A stretch of DNA of 64,000 nt. Origin: Kitasatospora sp. NBC_00240 (GTDB lineage Bacteria > Actinomycetota > Actinomycetes > Streptomycetales > Streptomycetaceae). Each line of letters begins with the position of its first letter. Positions within the stretch are counted from its first letter, which is position 1. Shown one piece after another: positions 31,586 through 39,545 of the stretch. The position numbers were made by a program, and so were the translations under genes. Below the pieces are notes generated by a model. The model was not told the origin of the DNA. It did not search any database and worked only from the letters and a program-made list of their open reading frames with translations. The DNA is taken from assembly GCF_026342405.1 (NCBI RefSeq), contig NZ_JAPEMU010000001.1, positions 6,138,001-6,202,000 of the forward strand. Reading direction: 5' to 3'.

Positions 31586-33886
31586 TCAGCCCCGCTCGGC
31601 GGTGCCGCGGCCCTGCGGGGCGGTCGGCGGCAGCGGGTCGGTGCGGGCGAGCTGAGCCTCGGGGTAGGCCTCGCGGCCCGGGGGCATCGGCGGTGCGGGG
31701 ACGGGGTCGAGCCGCTCCGCCCGCTCGATCCGTACCGCGCAGACCTTGTACTCGGGGATCTTGGAGCGCGGGTCCAGGGCGTCGTTGGTCAGCGCGTTCG
31801 CCGCCACCGGGTGGGGCCAGTGGTAGGGCACGAAGACGTGGTCGGCCCGGATCGCCTCGGTGACCAGGGCCGGCAGCACGGACGCGCCGCGCCGGGTCAC
31901 CACCCGGACCGCCTCGCCGTTGCGGAACCCGTGCGAGGGGTGGATCTCCACCCAGGGCCGCGGGGTCTGCTCGACCAGCGCGCCGAGCCGCCGGGTCTGG
32001 TTGCCGGACAGGAAGTGCGCGACGGTCCGGCCGGTGGTCAGCGTCATCGGGTACTCGTCGTCGTACGGGTCGGCCGGCGGGTGCCACTCGACCACCTGCA
32101 GGTGCACCTTGCCGTCCGGGTGGTACGTCCGCCCGTCCTCGAACAGCCGGGGGGTGCCGGGGTGCGAGGTGTCCGGGCAGGGCCAGGCGATGCCGCCGGT
32201 CTGCTCCAGCCGCTCGTAGGTGATGCCGTAGTAGTCGATCACGGTGCCGGCCGAGGCCCGGCGCAGCTCGTCGAAGACCTCCCGGGAGCCGGGGAAGGCG
32301 AACTTGTCGCCGACGCCCAGCCGGCGGGCCAGCTCGCACATCACCCAGGTGTCGGTGCGCACCCCGCCCGGCGGCTCCTGGGCCTTGTTGTGCTTGACCA
32401 CCCGGGCCTCGGCGTTGGCCATCACGCCCTCGTCCTCGGCCCAGGTGGTCACCGGGAAGACCACATGGGCGTTGGCGGAGGTCTCGGAGAGGAAGAAGTC
32501 GAACTGGGCGTGGAACTCCAGCTTGTCGTACCCGTCCTTCACCACCGCGTAGTTGGGCAGCGAGACGAAGGGGTTGTTGCAGATGCCGATGAGTCCGCGG
32601 ATCTCGCGGCGCTGCATCTGCCGGACCATCTCCATCATCGAGGTGCCGGCCTGCGGGAGGTCGGCCTCCTCGATGCCCCAGATCCCGGCGATCTGCCGGC
32701 GGTGCTCCGGGTCGTTGATGGAGCGGCCGCCGGGCAGCAGGTCGGACTTCTGGCCGTGCTCGCGGCCGCCCTGCCCGTTGCCCTGTCCGGTGATGGTGCC
32801 GTAGCCGGCCCCGGGCCGGCCCAGGTTCCCGGTGGCCGTGCAGAGGTTGATGACGGACAGGCAGTTCTCCACGCCCTGGGTGTGGTGCTCGATGCCGCGC
32901 GCGTGCCAGGCCATCGCCCGCCCGGCCGTCCCGAACAGCCGCGCGACCTGGACGATCTGCTCGGCCGGGACACCGCAGATCGCCGCGGCCCGCTCGGGCG
33001 GGTACTCGGCGACCTTGGCCTTCAGCTCCGGCCAGCCGGTGGCGTGGGCGGCCAGGAACGCCTCGTCGGTCAGCCCGTCCTGGACGACCACGTGCAGCAC
33101 CGCGTTGAAGAACGCCGAGTCGGTGCCGGACTTCAGGGCGACATGGACGTCGGCGGTGCGGGCGACCGCCGTCTCGCGCGGGTCCACCACGATGAGCTTG
33201 GCGCCGCGGTCCCGGGCGCCCCAGACGTACTGGGTCATCACCGGGAAGCACTCGCCGACGTTGGAGCCGGCGATCAGCAGGCAGTCGGTCCGCAGGATGT
33301 CCGAGAAGGGGTTGGCCGCGCGGTCGATGCCGAAGGCCAGTTTGTTGGCCCCGGCGGCGCTCACCATGCACAGTCGCCCGTTGTAGTCCACGTGCCGGGT
33401 CTTCAGCGCCACCCGGGCGAACTTGCCCACCAGGTACGTCTTCTCGGAGAACAGGCTGGCGCCGCCGAGCAGGCCGAAGGCGTCCACCCCGTGCTCGCGC
33501 TGGATCCGCCGGATCTCCTCGACGGTGTACGTCAGCGCCTCCTCCCAGCCGACCTCCCGGAACGGCTCCTCGCGGGAGCGGCGCAGCAGCGGCGCGGTCA
33601 GCCGGTCCGGGTGGTTGACCTGCTGGTACGCGTTGATGCCCTTGGGGCAGAGCCGCATCCGGTTGATGTCGTGGTTGCGGGGCTCCACGCCGAAGACCTT
33701 CCCCGCGGCGTTCACCCGCAGGTACATCCCGCACTGGACGCCGCAGAAGCAGCAGTGGGTGGGGACGAGGGTCTGCTCGGCCTGGTCCGCCCGCCAGCCG
33801 GAGGCGGGCAGGCCGCCCGCGTCGCGGAAGTCGCGGGTGCCGGGCGGGGCGACGGCCGGGTCGAGCGGGACGGGCCGGTCGGTCAT
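31586..33886 (-). CDS. Molybdopterin oxidoreductase catalytic subunit (nitrate reductase/formate dehydrogenase type)
   Basis: A 766-residue Mo-bis-MGD enzyme. The N-terminal [4Fe-4S] site is CCFCGVQCGMYL ... LCPKGI. DYNGRLCMVSAA supplies a Cys Mo ligand, as in assimilatory/periplasmic nitrate reductases and formate dehydrogenases. WHARGIEHHTQGVENC, GRPGAGYGTITGQGNGQGGREHGQK and the C-terminal molydopterin-dinucleotide domain (TLTTGRTVAHFLSGNQTRR) complete the fold. There is no Tat signal, so it is probably cytoplasmic. The motif around Cys is closest to nitrate reductases but does not settle the substrate. ATG 33886 overlaps the previous stop as ATGA. No NarJ/FdhD-type maturation gene is nearby. 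Confidence 0.9.
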   Translation of the reverse strand: MTDRPVPLDPAVAPPGTRDFRDAGGLPASGWRADQAEQTLVPTHCCFCGVQCGMYLRVNAAGKVFGVEPRNHDINRMRLCPKGINAYQQVNHPDRLTAPLLRRSREEPFREVGWEEALTYTVEEIRRIQREHGVDAFGLLGGASLFSEKTYLVGKFARVALKTRHVDYNGRLCMVSAAGANKLAFGIDRAANPFSDILRTDCLLIAGSNVGECFPVMTQYVWGARDRGAKLIVVDPRETAVARTADVHVALKSGTDSAFFNAVLHVVVQDGLTDEAFLAAHATGWPELKAKVAEYPPERAAAICGVPAEQIVQVARLFGTAGRAMAWHARGIEHHTQGVENCLSVINLCTATGNLGRPGAGYGTITGQGNGQGGREHGQKSDLLPGGRSINDPEHRRQIAGIWGIEEADLPQAGTSMMEMVRQMQRREIRGLIGICNNPFVSLPNYAVVKDGYDKLEFHAQFDFFLSETSANAHVVFPVTTWAEDEGVMANAEARVVKHNKAQEPPGGVRTDTWVMCELARRLGVGDKFAFPGSREVFDELRRASAGTVIDYYGITYERLEQTGGIAWPCPDTSHPGTPRLFEDGRTYHPDGKVHLQVVEWHPPADPYDDEYPMTLTTGRTVAHFLSGNQTRRLGALVEQTPRPWVEIHPSHGFRNGEAVRVVTRRGASVLPALVTEAIRADHVFVPYHWPHPVAANALTNDALDPRSKIPEYKVCAVRIERAERLDPVPAPPMPPGREAYPEAQLARTDPLPPTAPQGRGTAERG

Positions 33887-34974
33887 TTGAATCCCCGCTT
33901 CACCTGGGAGAGATACGCGGTGCCGCGCAGCACCCGCTTGCAGCGCGGGCAGTACTCGGCCCAGCCGTCGAAGCCGAGCCGCAGGTCCCGCATGGTGGCG
34001 CGCAGGTTCTCCACGTACGGGGCGGTGTCGACCGGCTCGCCGCAGCGGCGGCAGGCGAGCAGCTGCCCGCCGGCCTGCCGGCGGGCGGTGTACTTGAACA
34101 GCTGCATCCCGACGGCGGCCGGGCGCTGCACGATGTGGAAGAACTTGCCGAACGGCAGGTACACCAGGGTCAGCACCACCGAGGCCATGTGCAGGATCGA
34201 CAGGAACTCGTAGCCGCCGCCGTCCAGGGCCAGTTCGGAAAAGGTCAGCAGCAGTCCGGTGACCGAGACGGTGAGCAGCGCGATCAGCGGTACGAAGTCG
34301 TAGCCGAAGCGCTGGCCGGTGATCGCCCCGCGGTCGCGGAAGCGCCGGTGGAGGAAGTATCCGGCGCCGGCGATCACCAGGACGGCGGCGAGGTCCAGGC
34401 CGTGGTACATCGCCCAGCCGAAGAGGCCCGAGGAGTCGAAGCCCAGCACCTTGAAGCCCCAGAGCCGCATCTCGTAGCCGGGCCCGGCGGCGCTGGAGGC
34501 GGTGAAGGTGAACCAGCCCCAGGTGAGCGGGAAGGTGATCGCGGCGGCCAGCAGGCAGCCCCAGAACATCAGCTGGTGGGCCAGCCAGCGGGCGTGCGAG
34601 CGGGCGCCGAGGAACTTCTGGAAGCCCAGGTAGGTGGCGATCATGCGGGGCAGCGCGGTCGGCGCCTCGCGCAGGTTCCGCCAGGAGAGGGCGGCCTGCC
34701 AGCCCTTGCGGAAGAGGCGGCGGGAGGCCGGCGCGGACACACAGACGGTGTACCGGTAGGCGACGCCGAAGGCGAGGAAGAGCGTCGCCACCGTGTAGGG
34801 GACGAGCGCGGAGTCGAAGTCCCGCAGGCCCCGGCTGCCCAGCACGATGGCGACCAGGAGGAGCGCGGTCACCCCGCCGGCCACCAGCGAGGCCCGGACG
34901 GTCACCGGCCGGCCGGGCTGCGGGTCGGGCGGATGCTCGTGCGCCGGGGCGTCCGCCGGTTCGGTCACTGTCAC
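33883..34974 (-). CDS. Cytochrome b-like membrane subunit with C-terminal Cys4 domain
   Basis: A 363-residue membrane protein with about six helices, resembling NarI/DsrM-type quinol-oxidising cytochrome b subunits. Candidate haem ligands are the His of LAHQLMFWG, MYHGLDLAA, ILHMASVV and GKFFHIVQRP. After the last helix it continues into a ~60-residue cytosolic domain with two CxxC pairs (LLACRRCGEP and YCPRCKRV), likely a zinc or iron site. First gene of the operon; GTG 34974 follows GGAGGAG. It should exchange electrons between menaquinol and the Fe-S subunits. The Cys4 tail is not something I know from NarI. Confidence 0.82.
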   Translation of the reverse strand: MTVTEPADAPAHEHPPDPQPGRPVTVRASLVAGGVTALLLVAIVLGSRGLRDFDSALVPYTVATLFLAFGVAYRYTVCVSAPASRRLFRKGWQAALSWRNLREAPTALPRMIATYLGFQKFLGARSHARWLAHQLMFWGCLLAAAITFPLTWGWFTFTASSAAGPGYEMRLWGFKVLGFDSSGLFGWAMYHGLDLAAVLVIAGAGYFLHRRFRDRGAITGQRFGYDFVPLIALLTVSVTGLLLTFSELALDGGGYEFLSILHMASVVLTLVYLPFGKFFHIVQRPAAVGMQLFKYTARRQAGGQLLACRRCGEPVDTAPYVENLRATMRDLRLGFDGWAEYCPRCKRVLRGTAYLSQVKRGFK

Positions 34975-35135
34975 CGGGGCTCCTCCGTGCAGGCGTGGGT
35001 GCGACTGCTTCGGAAGCTACTGACGGTCCGTCGGTCCCGCCCGCCGGGCGGGGCAGCCGGGTGACCGGTCCGGGGGCGGCCGACGTACGGGGTCGGGCCG
35101 GTGGGCAGGGCGGCAGGCTGGACGGCCGGGAAGCG

Positions 35136-37202
35136 TCAGCGGGCGTCCGGGTGGTGGCAGGCGGCCGCGTGGTCCACGCCCGGCGCGGCCTCGGCCAGGG
35201 CCGGCGACCGCTGCTCGCAGGCGGTGCGGCGGCCGTCGGCCAGCGTCGCGTACACCGGGCAGCGGGTGCGGAACCGGCAGCCGGTGTGCCGCTCGGTGGG
35301 CGAGGGCGGGTCGCCTGCCAGCAGGACGCGTTCGCGGGCGCGCTCGGCGGCCGGGTCCGGCAGCGGGACGGCGGAGAGCAGGGCGCGGGTGTAGGGGTGG
35401 CGCGGGCGGTCGAAGACGGCGGAGACCTCGCCCTGTTCGACCGTCCGCCCGAGGTACATCACGCTGACCCGGTCGGCGAGGTGGCGCACCACCGACAGGT
35501 CGTGCGAGACGAACAGGTACGCGGGCCCCTGGTCGGCCTTCAGCCGCTGCAGCAGGTTGAGCACACCCGCCTGGACGGAGACGTCCAGCGCGGACACCGG
35601 CTCGTCCAGGACGAGCAGCCGGGGCCGGACGGCGAGGGCCCGGGCGATCGAGACGCGCTGGAGCTGCCCGCCGGAGAACTGGTGCGGGTAGCGGGCGGCG
35701 TGCGCCGGTTCGAGCCCGACCTGGCGCAGCAGCTCCGGCACCCGCCGGGCGACCAGCTCGCGGGGCGCCCGCTGCGCGCGCAGCGGTTCGGCGACGAGGT
35801 CGCCGACCGGCAGCCGGGGGTCGAGGGCGGCCGTCGGGTCCTGGAAGACGATCTGCAACTCGGCGCGGAGCCGGTGCGCGGCGGCCCGGCTGAGCCCGGC
35901 GGTGTCCTGGCCGAGGAGCTCGATCCGGCCGGACTCGGGTTTCGCCAGGTTCAGCAGTTCGAACAGGGTGGTCGACTTGCCCGAGCCGGACTCGCCGACC
36001 AGGCCGAGGGTCTCGCCCGCCCGGATGTCCAGGTCCACGCCGTCGACGGCGTACACCTCGCCGGTCCGGCGCCGGAACACGCTGCCCTTGAGCACCGGGA
36101 AGGTCTTGGTGAGTCCGGTGACCCGCAGCACCGGGGCGCGCTCCGCCCGGGGCGGGGCGGGCGGCGCGGCGGGCACCGGCGGCATCGGGTAGATCTCGGT
36201 CGGGGCGGGCCGGCGGGCGGCGAGCTCGTCCGCCCGGACGCAGGCGGCGAGGTGGCCGTCGGCGCCGGCCAGCGGTGGCTCGGCGGTGCGGCAGTGGTCC
36301 TGCGCCAGCGGGCAGCGCTCGGCGAACGGGCAGCCGACCGGCAGCGCGGCCATCGGGGCCGGGGCGCCGGGTATCGGCACCAGCGGCCCGCCCCGGGCGT
36401 CCACCCGGGGGACGGCGCCGATCAGCCCGAGCGTGTACGGATGCCGGGGCCGGGCGAAGAGCTCGTCCACGCCGGCGCTCTCCACCACCCGTCCCGCGTA
36501 CATCACGGCGACCCGGTCGGCCATGCCCGCGATCACCCCGAGGTCGTGGCTGACCAGCACCAGCGCGGCGCCGGTCTCCCGCCGGGCGGTGCGCAGCACC
36601 TCCAGCACCTGGGCCTGGATGGTGACGTCGAGGGCGGTGGTGGGTTCGTCGGCGAGCAGCAGGTCCGGGTCGTTGGCGACGGCCATCGCGATCATCGCGC
36701 GCTGGCGCATGCCGCCGGAGAACTCGTGCGGGAAGCTGTCCAGGGCCCGGCCCGGGTCGGGGATGCCGACCAGGTCGAGGAGTTCGGCGGCGCGCCGGCG
36801 GGCGGCGCCGCGGTCGATCCGGCGGTGGATCCGCAGCGCCTCGACGATCTGGTCGCCGATCCGGTGGACGGGGGTGAAGGCGGAGAGCGGGTCCTGGAAG
36901 ACCATCGCCATCCGGCGGCCGCGGATCGGGGCCAGGGCGTCCCGGGGGAGGCCGACCAGCTCCTGGCCGTCCAGGCGCACCGAGCCGCGCACGTCCGCGG
37001 TGCCCGGCAGCAGCCCGAGCACCGCCAGTGCGGTGACCGACTTGCCCGAGCCGGACTCGCCGACGATGCCGAGGGTCTCGCCGCGCCGCACGGTGAGGTC
37101 GACCCCGCGGAGAGCGGGTACCGGGGCCCGGCCGCGCGGGCCGGCGAAGTCGACCCGCAGGTCGCGGACGGTCAGGAGGTCGGTGCCGACGGCGGTGCTC
37201 AA
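35136..37202 (-). CDS. Peptide ABC transporter ATPase, fused DppD-DppF type
   Basis: A 688-residue protein with two complete ABC ATPase domains. Domain 1: GESGSGKS near residue 43, signature FSGGMRQR, Walker B LLADEPTTALD. Domain 2 starts near residue 335: GESGSGKST, FSGGQLQR, LVLDEPVSALD. Each is followed by the oligopeptide-transporter C-terminal extension with its Cys cluster (GCPFAERCPLAQDHC; GCRFRTRCPVYA). It powers import by the two permeases upstream. The start must be the TTG at 37202, as no ATG/GTG precedes domain 1; TTGA overlaps the permease stop and GGAG lies six bases before. Confidence 0.93.
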   Translation of the reverse strand: MSTAVGTDLLTVRDLRVDFAGPRGRAPVPALRGVDLTVRRGETLGIVGESGSGKSVTALAVLGLLPGTADVRGSVRLDGQELVGLPRDALAPIRGRRMAMVFQDPLSAFTPVHRIGDQIVEALRIHRRIDRGAARRRAAELLDLVGIPDPGRALDSFPHEFSGGMRQRAMIAMAVANDPDLLLADEPTTALDVTIQAQVLEVLRTARRETGAALVLVSHDLGVIAGMADRVAVMYAGRVVESAGVDELFARPRHPYTLGLIGAVPRVDARGGPLVPIPGAPAPMAALPVGCPFAERCPLAQDHCRTAEPPLAGADGHLAACVRADELAARRPAPTEIYPMPPVPAAPPAPPRAERAPVLRVTGLTKTFPVLKGSVFRRRTGEVYAVDGVDLDIRAGETLGLVGESGSGKSTTLFELLNLAKPESGRIELLGQDTAGLSRAAAHRLRAELQIVFQDPTAALDPRLPVGDLVAEPLRAQRAPRELVARRVPELLRQVGLEPAHAARYPHQFSGGQLQRVSIARALAVRPRLLVLDEPVSALDVSVQAGVLNLLQRLKADQGPAYLFVSHDLSVVRHLADRVSVMYLGRTVEQGEVSAVFDRPRHPYTRALLSAVPLPDPAAERARERVLLAGDPPSPTERHTGCRFRTRCPVYATLADGRRTACEQRSPALAEAAPGVDHAAACHHPDAR

Positions 37203-38188
37203 CTGCTGCTCCGGTTGCTGCGGGGGGTCGTGGGGCGGCGCCGGGCCCACCGGCCGGCCCGGCGGGCGGGGCGGCCGGCCTCGGAGGTGGGGTCCAGCGC
37301 GTCGCGCAGCCCGTCCCCGATCAGGTTGACGGCCAGGACGAACAGCACCAGCAGCCCGGCCGCGAAGTAGAACAGCCAGGGGAACACCGGGGCCTCGGAC
37401 GTCCCGGCGGCGAGCAGGGTGCCGAGCGAGACGTCCGGGGCGCGGACGCCGAAGCCGAAGTAGGACAGGGCCGTCTCGCTCATCACCGCGCCGCCGACGG
37501 CGATCGTGGCGTCGGTGATCAGGAAGGAGGCGGTGTTCGGCAGGATGTGCCGCAGGATGATCCGCAGCGGCCGCACCCCCATGAACCGCGCGGCGCGGAC
37601 GAATTCGCGGGACTTCAGCGAGATGGTCATCGAGCGGACCACCCGCGCCGTGATCATCCAGTTGAACAGGGCGAGCAGCGCGACGAAGGCGATCCAGCCG
37701 GAGCCCTTCAGCCGGGGCGAGACGATGGTGATCACCAGGAAGCTCGGCAGTACCAGCATCAGGTCGACCAGGAACATCAGCAGCCGGTCCGTCCAGCCGC
37801 CGAAGTACCCGGCGCAGGCGCCGACCAGGGAGGCCAGCGCGGTCGAGAGGAGCGCCACCAGCAGGCCGATCACCAGGGACTTCTGCAGGCCCCGCAAAGT
37901 CTGCGCGAAGACGTCCTGGCCGATCCCGTTGGTGCCGAACCAGTGCTCGGCGGAGGGAGGTTGCCGCAGCGCGGTGTAGTCCGGCGCGGCGTAGTCCCAC
38001 GGGGTCAGGTACGGCCCGCCGAAGGCGAGCGCGAACAGCAGCAGGACGGTCACCGCGCCGGCCACCGCCCAGCGGGCGCCCAGCAGCCGGGCGAGCACCA
38101 GCCGGCCGCGGCCGGCCGGGCCCGGCGGGTGCTGCGGCGCGGCGGGTGCCGGGGTCAGGGCGGGCAGGCTCTCCGGGACGTATCTCAT
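37199..38188 (-). CDS. Peptide ABC transporter permease, DppC type
   Basis: A 329-residue permease of the binding-protein-dependent family. The N-terminal DppC segment with one helix (WAVAGAVTVLLLFALAFGGPYL) and HWFGTNGIGQDVFAQTLRG precedes the five-helix core; the EAA loop VRAARFMGVRPLRIILRHILPN is the ATPase contact. The C-terminus is Arg-rich. ATG 38188 shares one base with the stop of the preceding permease gene (TGATG). Pairs with the DppB-like subunit. Confidence 0.93.
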   Translation of the reverse strand: MRYVPESLPALTPAPAAPQHPPGPAGRGRLVLARLLGARWAVAGAVTVLLLFALAFGGPYLTPWDYAAPDYTALRQPPSAEHWFGTNGIGQDVFAQTLRGLQKSLVIGLLVALLSTALASLVGACAGYFGGWTDRLLMFLVDLMLVLPSFLVITIVSPRLKGSGWIAFVALLALFNWMITARVVRSMTISLKSREFVRAARFMGVRPLRIILRHILPNTASFLITDATIAVGGAVMSETALSYFGFGVRAPDVSLGTLLAAGTSEAPVFPWLFYFAAGLLVLFVLAVNLIGDGLRDALDPTSEAGRPARRAGRWARRRPTTPRSNRSSS

Positions 38189-39171
38189 CAGCGGCGCACC
38201 CTCGGGTCCAGGGCGGCGTGCAGGGTGTCGGCGAGGAAGCCGGAGGCGAGCACCACCACCGCCGCGAAGAGGTTGACGGCGACCACCGCGTTGACGTCCT
38301 GTTCGTTGATGGACTGGATGAACCATTCGCCCATGCCGTGCCAGCCGAAGATCGTCTCGGTGAAGGCGGCGCCGGTGAAGATGCCGAGGAAGCTGTAGGC
38401 GAACATCGTCGACATCGGGATCACGGCGGTTCGCAGGCCGTGCTTGAGCAGCGCGCGGTTGCGGGTCAGGCCCTTGGCCTCGGCGGTGCGCAGGTAGTCG
38501 GAGCCCAGCACGTCGAGCATGGTGCCGCGCTGGTAGCGGCTGTACGTGGCGAGGCCGCCGAGGGCGAGCGAGAGGGTCGGCAGCAGCAGGTGCAGGCCCC
38601 AGTCGGCGAGGTGGGCGCCGAGCCCGCCGGCGAGGCCCGGCGTCTCGTACCCGGTGAACGGCACCACCTCGTGGCCGGCGACGTCCTTGGCGGCGATGGC
38701 GCCGTTCTTCAGGAGCAGCGCCAGCAGGAAGACCGGGGTGGAGAGCAGCACGAAGGAGACCACGGTCAGCGCGCGGTCGGTGATCCGGTACTGCTTGACG
38801 GCGCTCCAGGCGCCGCCGGCCACCCCGAGCAGCATGCCCAGCAGGCTGCCGATCAGCAGCAGCCGCAGCGAGACCCCGATCCGGCGGCGGAAGTCGTCGT
38901 TCACCGGGGTGTCGTGGATGGTGCGGCCGAGGTCGCCGTGCTGCAGGACACCGCCGGCCCAACGGCCGAACCGCTCCACCACGGGGGTGCGGTCGTTGAG
39001 GTTGAGCGCGGTGAGCTGGCGGTCGATCGAGGCGGCGGCCGGCCGGGGCACCTTCGCCTCGAAGTAGGTGCGGGGCTGCAGGGCCCCGGAGGAGAGCGCG
39101 TAGGAGAGGAAGACGGCGGCGACCAGCAGCACCGCGTAGTAGGCCAGGCGCTGTGCCAGGTAGCGGAGCAT
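38188..39171 (-). CDS. Peptide ABC transporter permease, DppB type
   Basis: A 327-residue permease. LAQRLAYYAVLLVAAVFLSYAL is the first helix. The DppB hallmark loop between helices 1 and 2 is present (DRTPVVERFGRWAGGVLQHGDLGRTIHDTPV), and the EAA loop reads LRTAEAKGLTRNRALLKHGLRTA. It forms the channel with the DppC subunit. The ATG at 39171 is preferred; the frame continues to a GTG at 39207 with an unhelpful N-terminus. First gene of a three-gene operon, divergent from its likely binding protein. Confidence 0.92.
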   Translation of the reverse strand: MLRYLAQRLAYYAVLLVAAVFLSYALSSGALQPRTYFEAKVPRPAAASIDRQLTALNLNDRTPVVERFGRWAGGVLQHGDLGRTIHDTPVNDDFRRRIGVSLRLLLIGSLLGMLLGVAGGAWSAVKQYRITDRALTVVSFVLLSTPVFLLALLLKNGAIAAKDVAGHEVVPFTGYETPGLAGGLGAHLADWGLHLLLPTLSLALGGLATYSRYQRGTMLDVLGSDYLRTAEAKGLTRNRALLKHGLRTAVIPMSTMFAYSFLGIFTGAAFTETIFGWHGMGEWFIQSINEQDVNAVVAVNLFAAVVVLASGFLADTLHAALDPRVRR

Positions 39172-39545
39172 CAGCCACCGCCGGGGGCGGTGGCATCGTT
39201 CGTGCACCTGGTGGACATGGTGATTTGCCTTCGCTCAAGGGGTGGTTGCAGCAGGTTCACGCATCGGCTCCCGGCCTCGGCCGGTGGGCCGCGCCGGGGG
39301 TGCGAGGCGCGCCGATTCGCCCGGGTCGGGGAAGCGGCAGGTCAGAGTGTTGCACCGCGCCACAGCCGGGGTGTTGCGGCAGTGTTGCGGCCCGTTTCAT
39401 TCCGATCAGGTCTGAACTTCCCCCTCTGGTAGCGGACCTGATCGGCTGTTACGTTCGGCTGGTCGGCACCGACTTGGCTGCCCACGCTCAAGTGCCGCCA
39501 CACCTGGTGGTGCCGAACTCGTCGAAACTCCCGGGGAGACCCCTC
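39172..39545. promoter_or_regulatory. Divergent promoter region of the peptide importer with an 11-bp inverted repeat
   Basis: CCGATCAGGTC (39402-39412) and GACCTGATCGG (39435-39445) form a perfect inverted repeat separated by 22 bases, centres 33 bp apart, i.e. about three helical turns. GTGTTGC occurs three times in direct orientation nearby (39347, 39371, 39382). These are candidate operators controlling both the permease operon and the binding protein gene. No regulator gene adjoins. The 5' part next to dppB shows nothing clear. Confidence 0.6.

Noticed and set aside
31415..34213. 932-codon open frame on the plus strand
   Set aside because: Antisense to the molybdopterin and 4Fe-4S genes, whose motifs are unmistakable. 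Composition is typical of a shadow frame.
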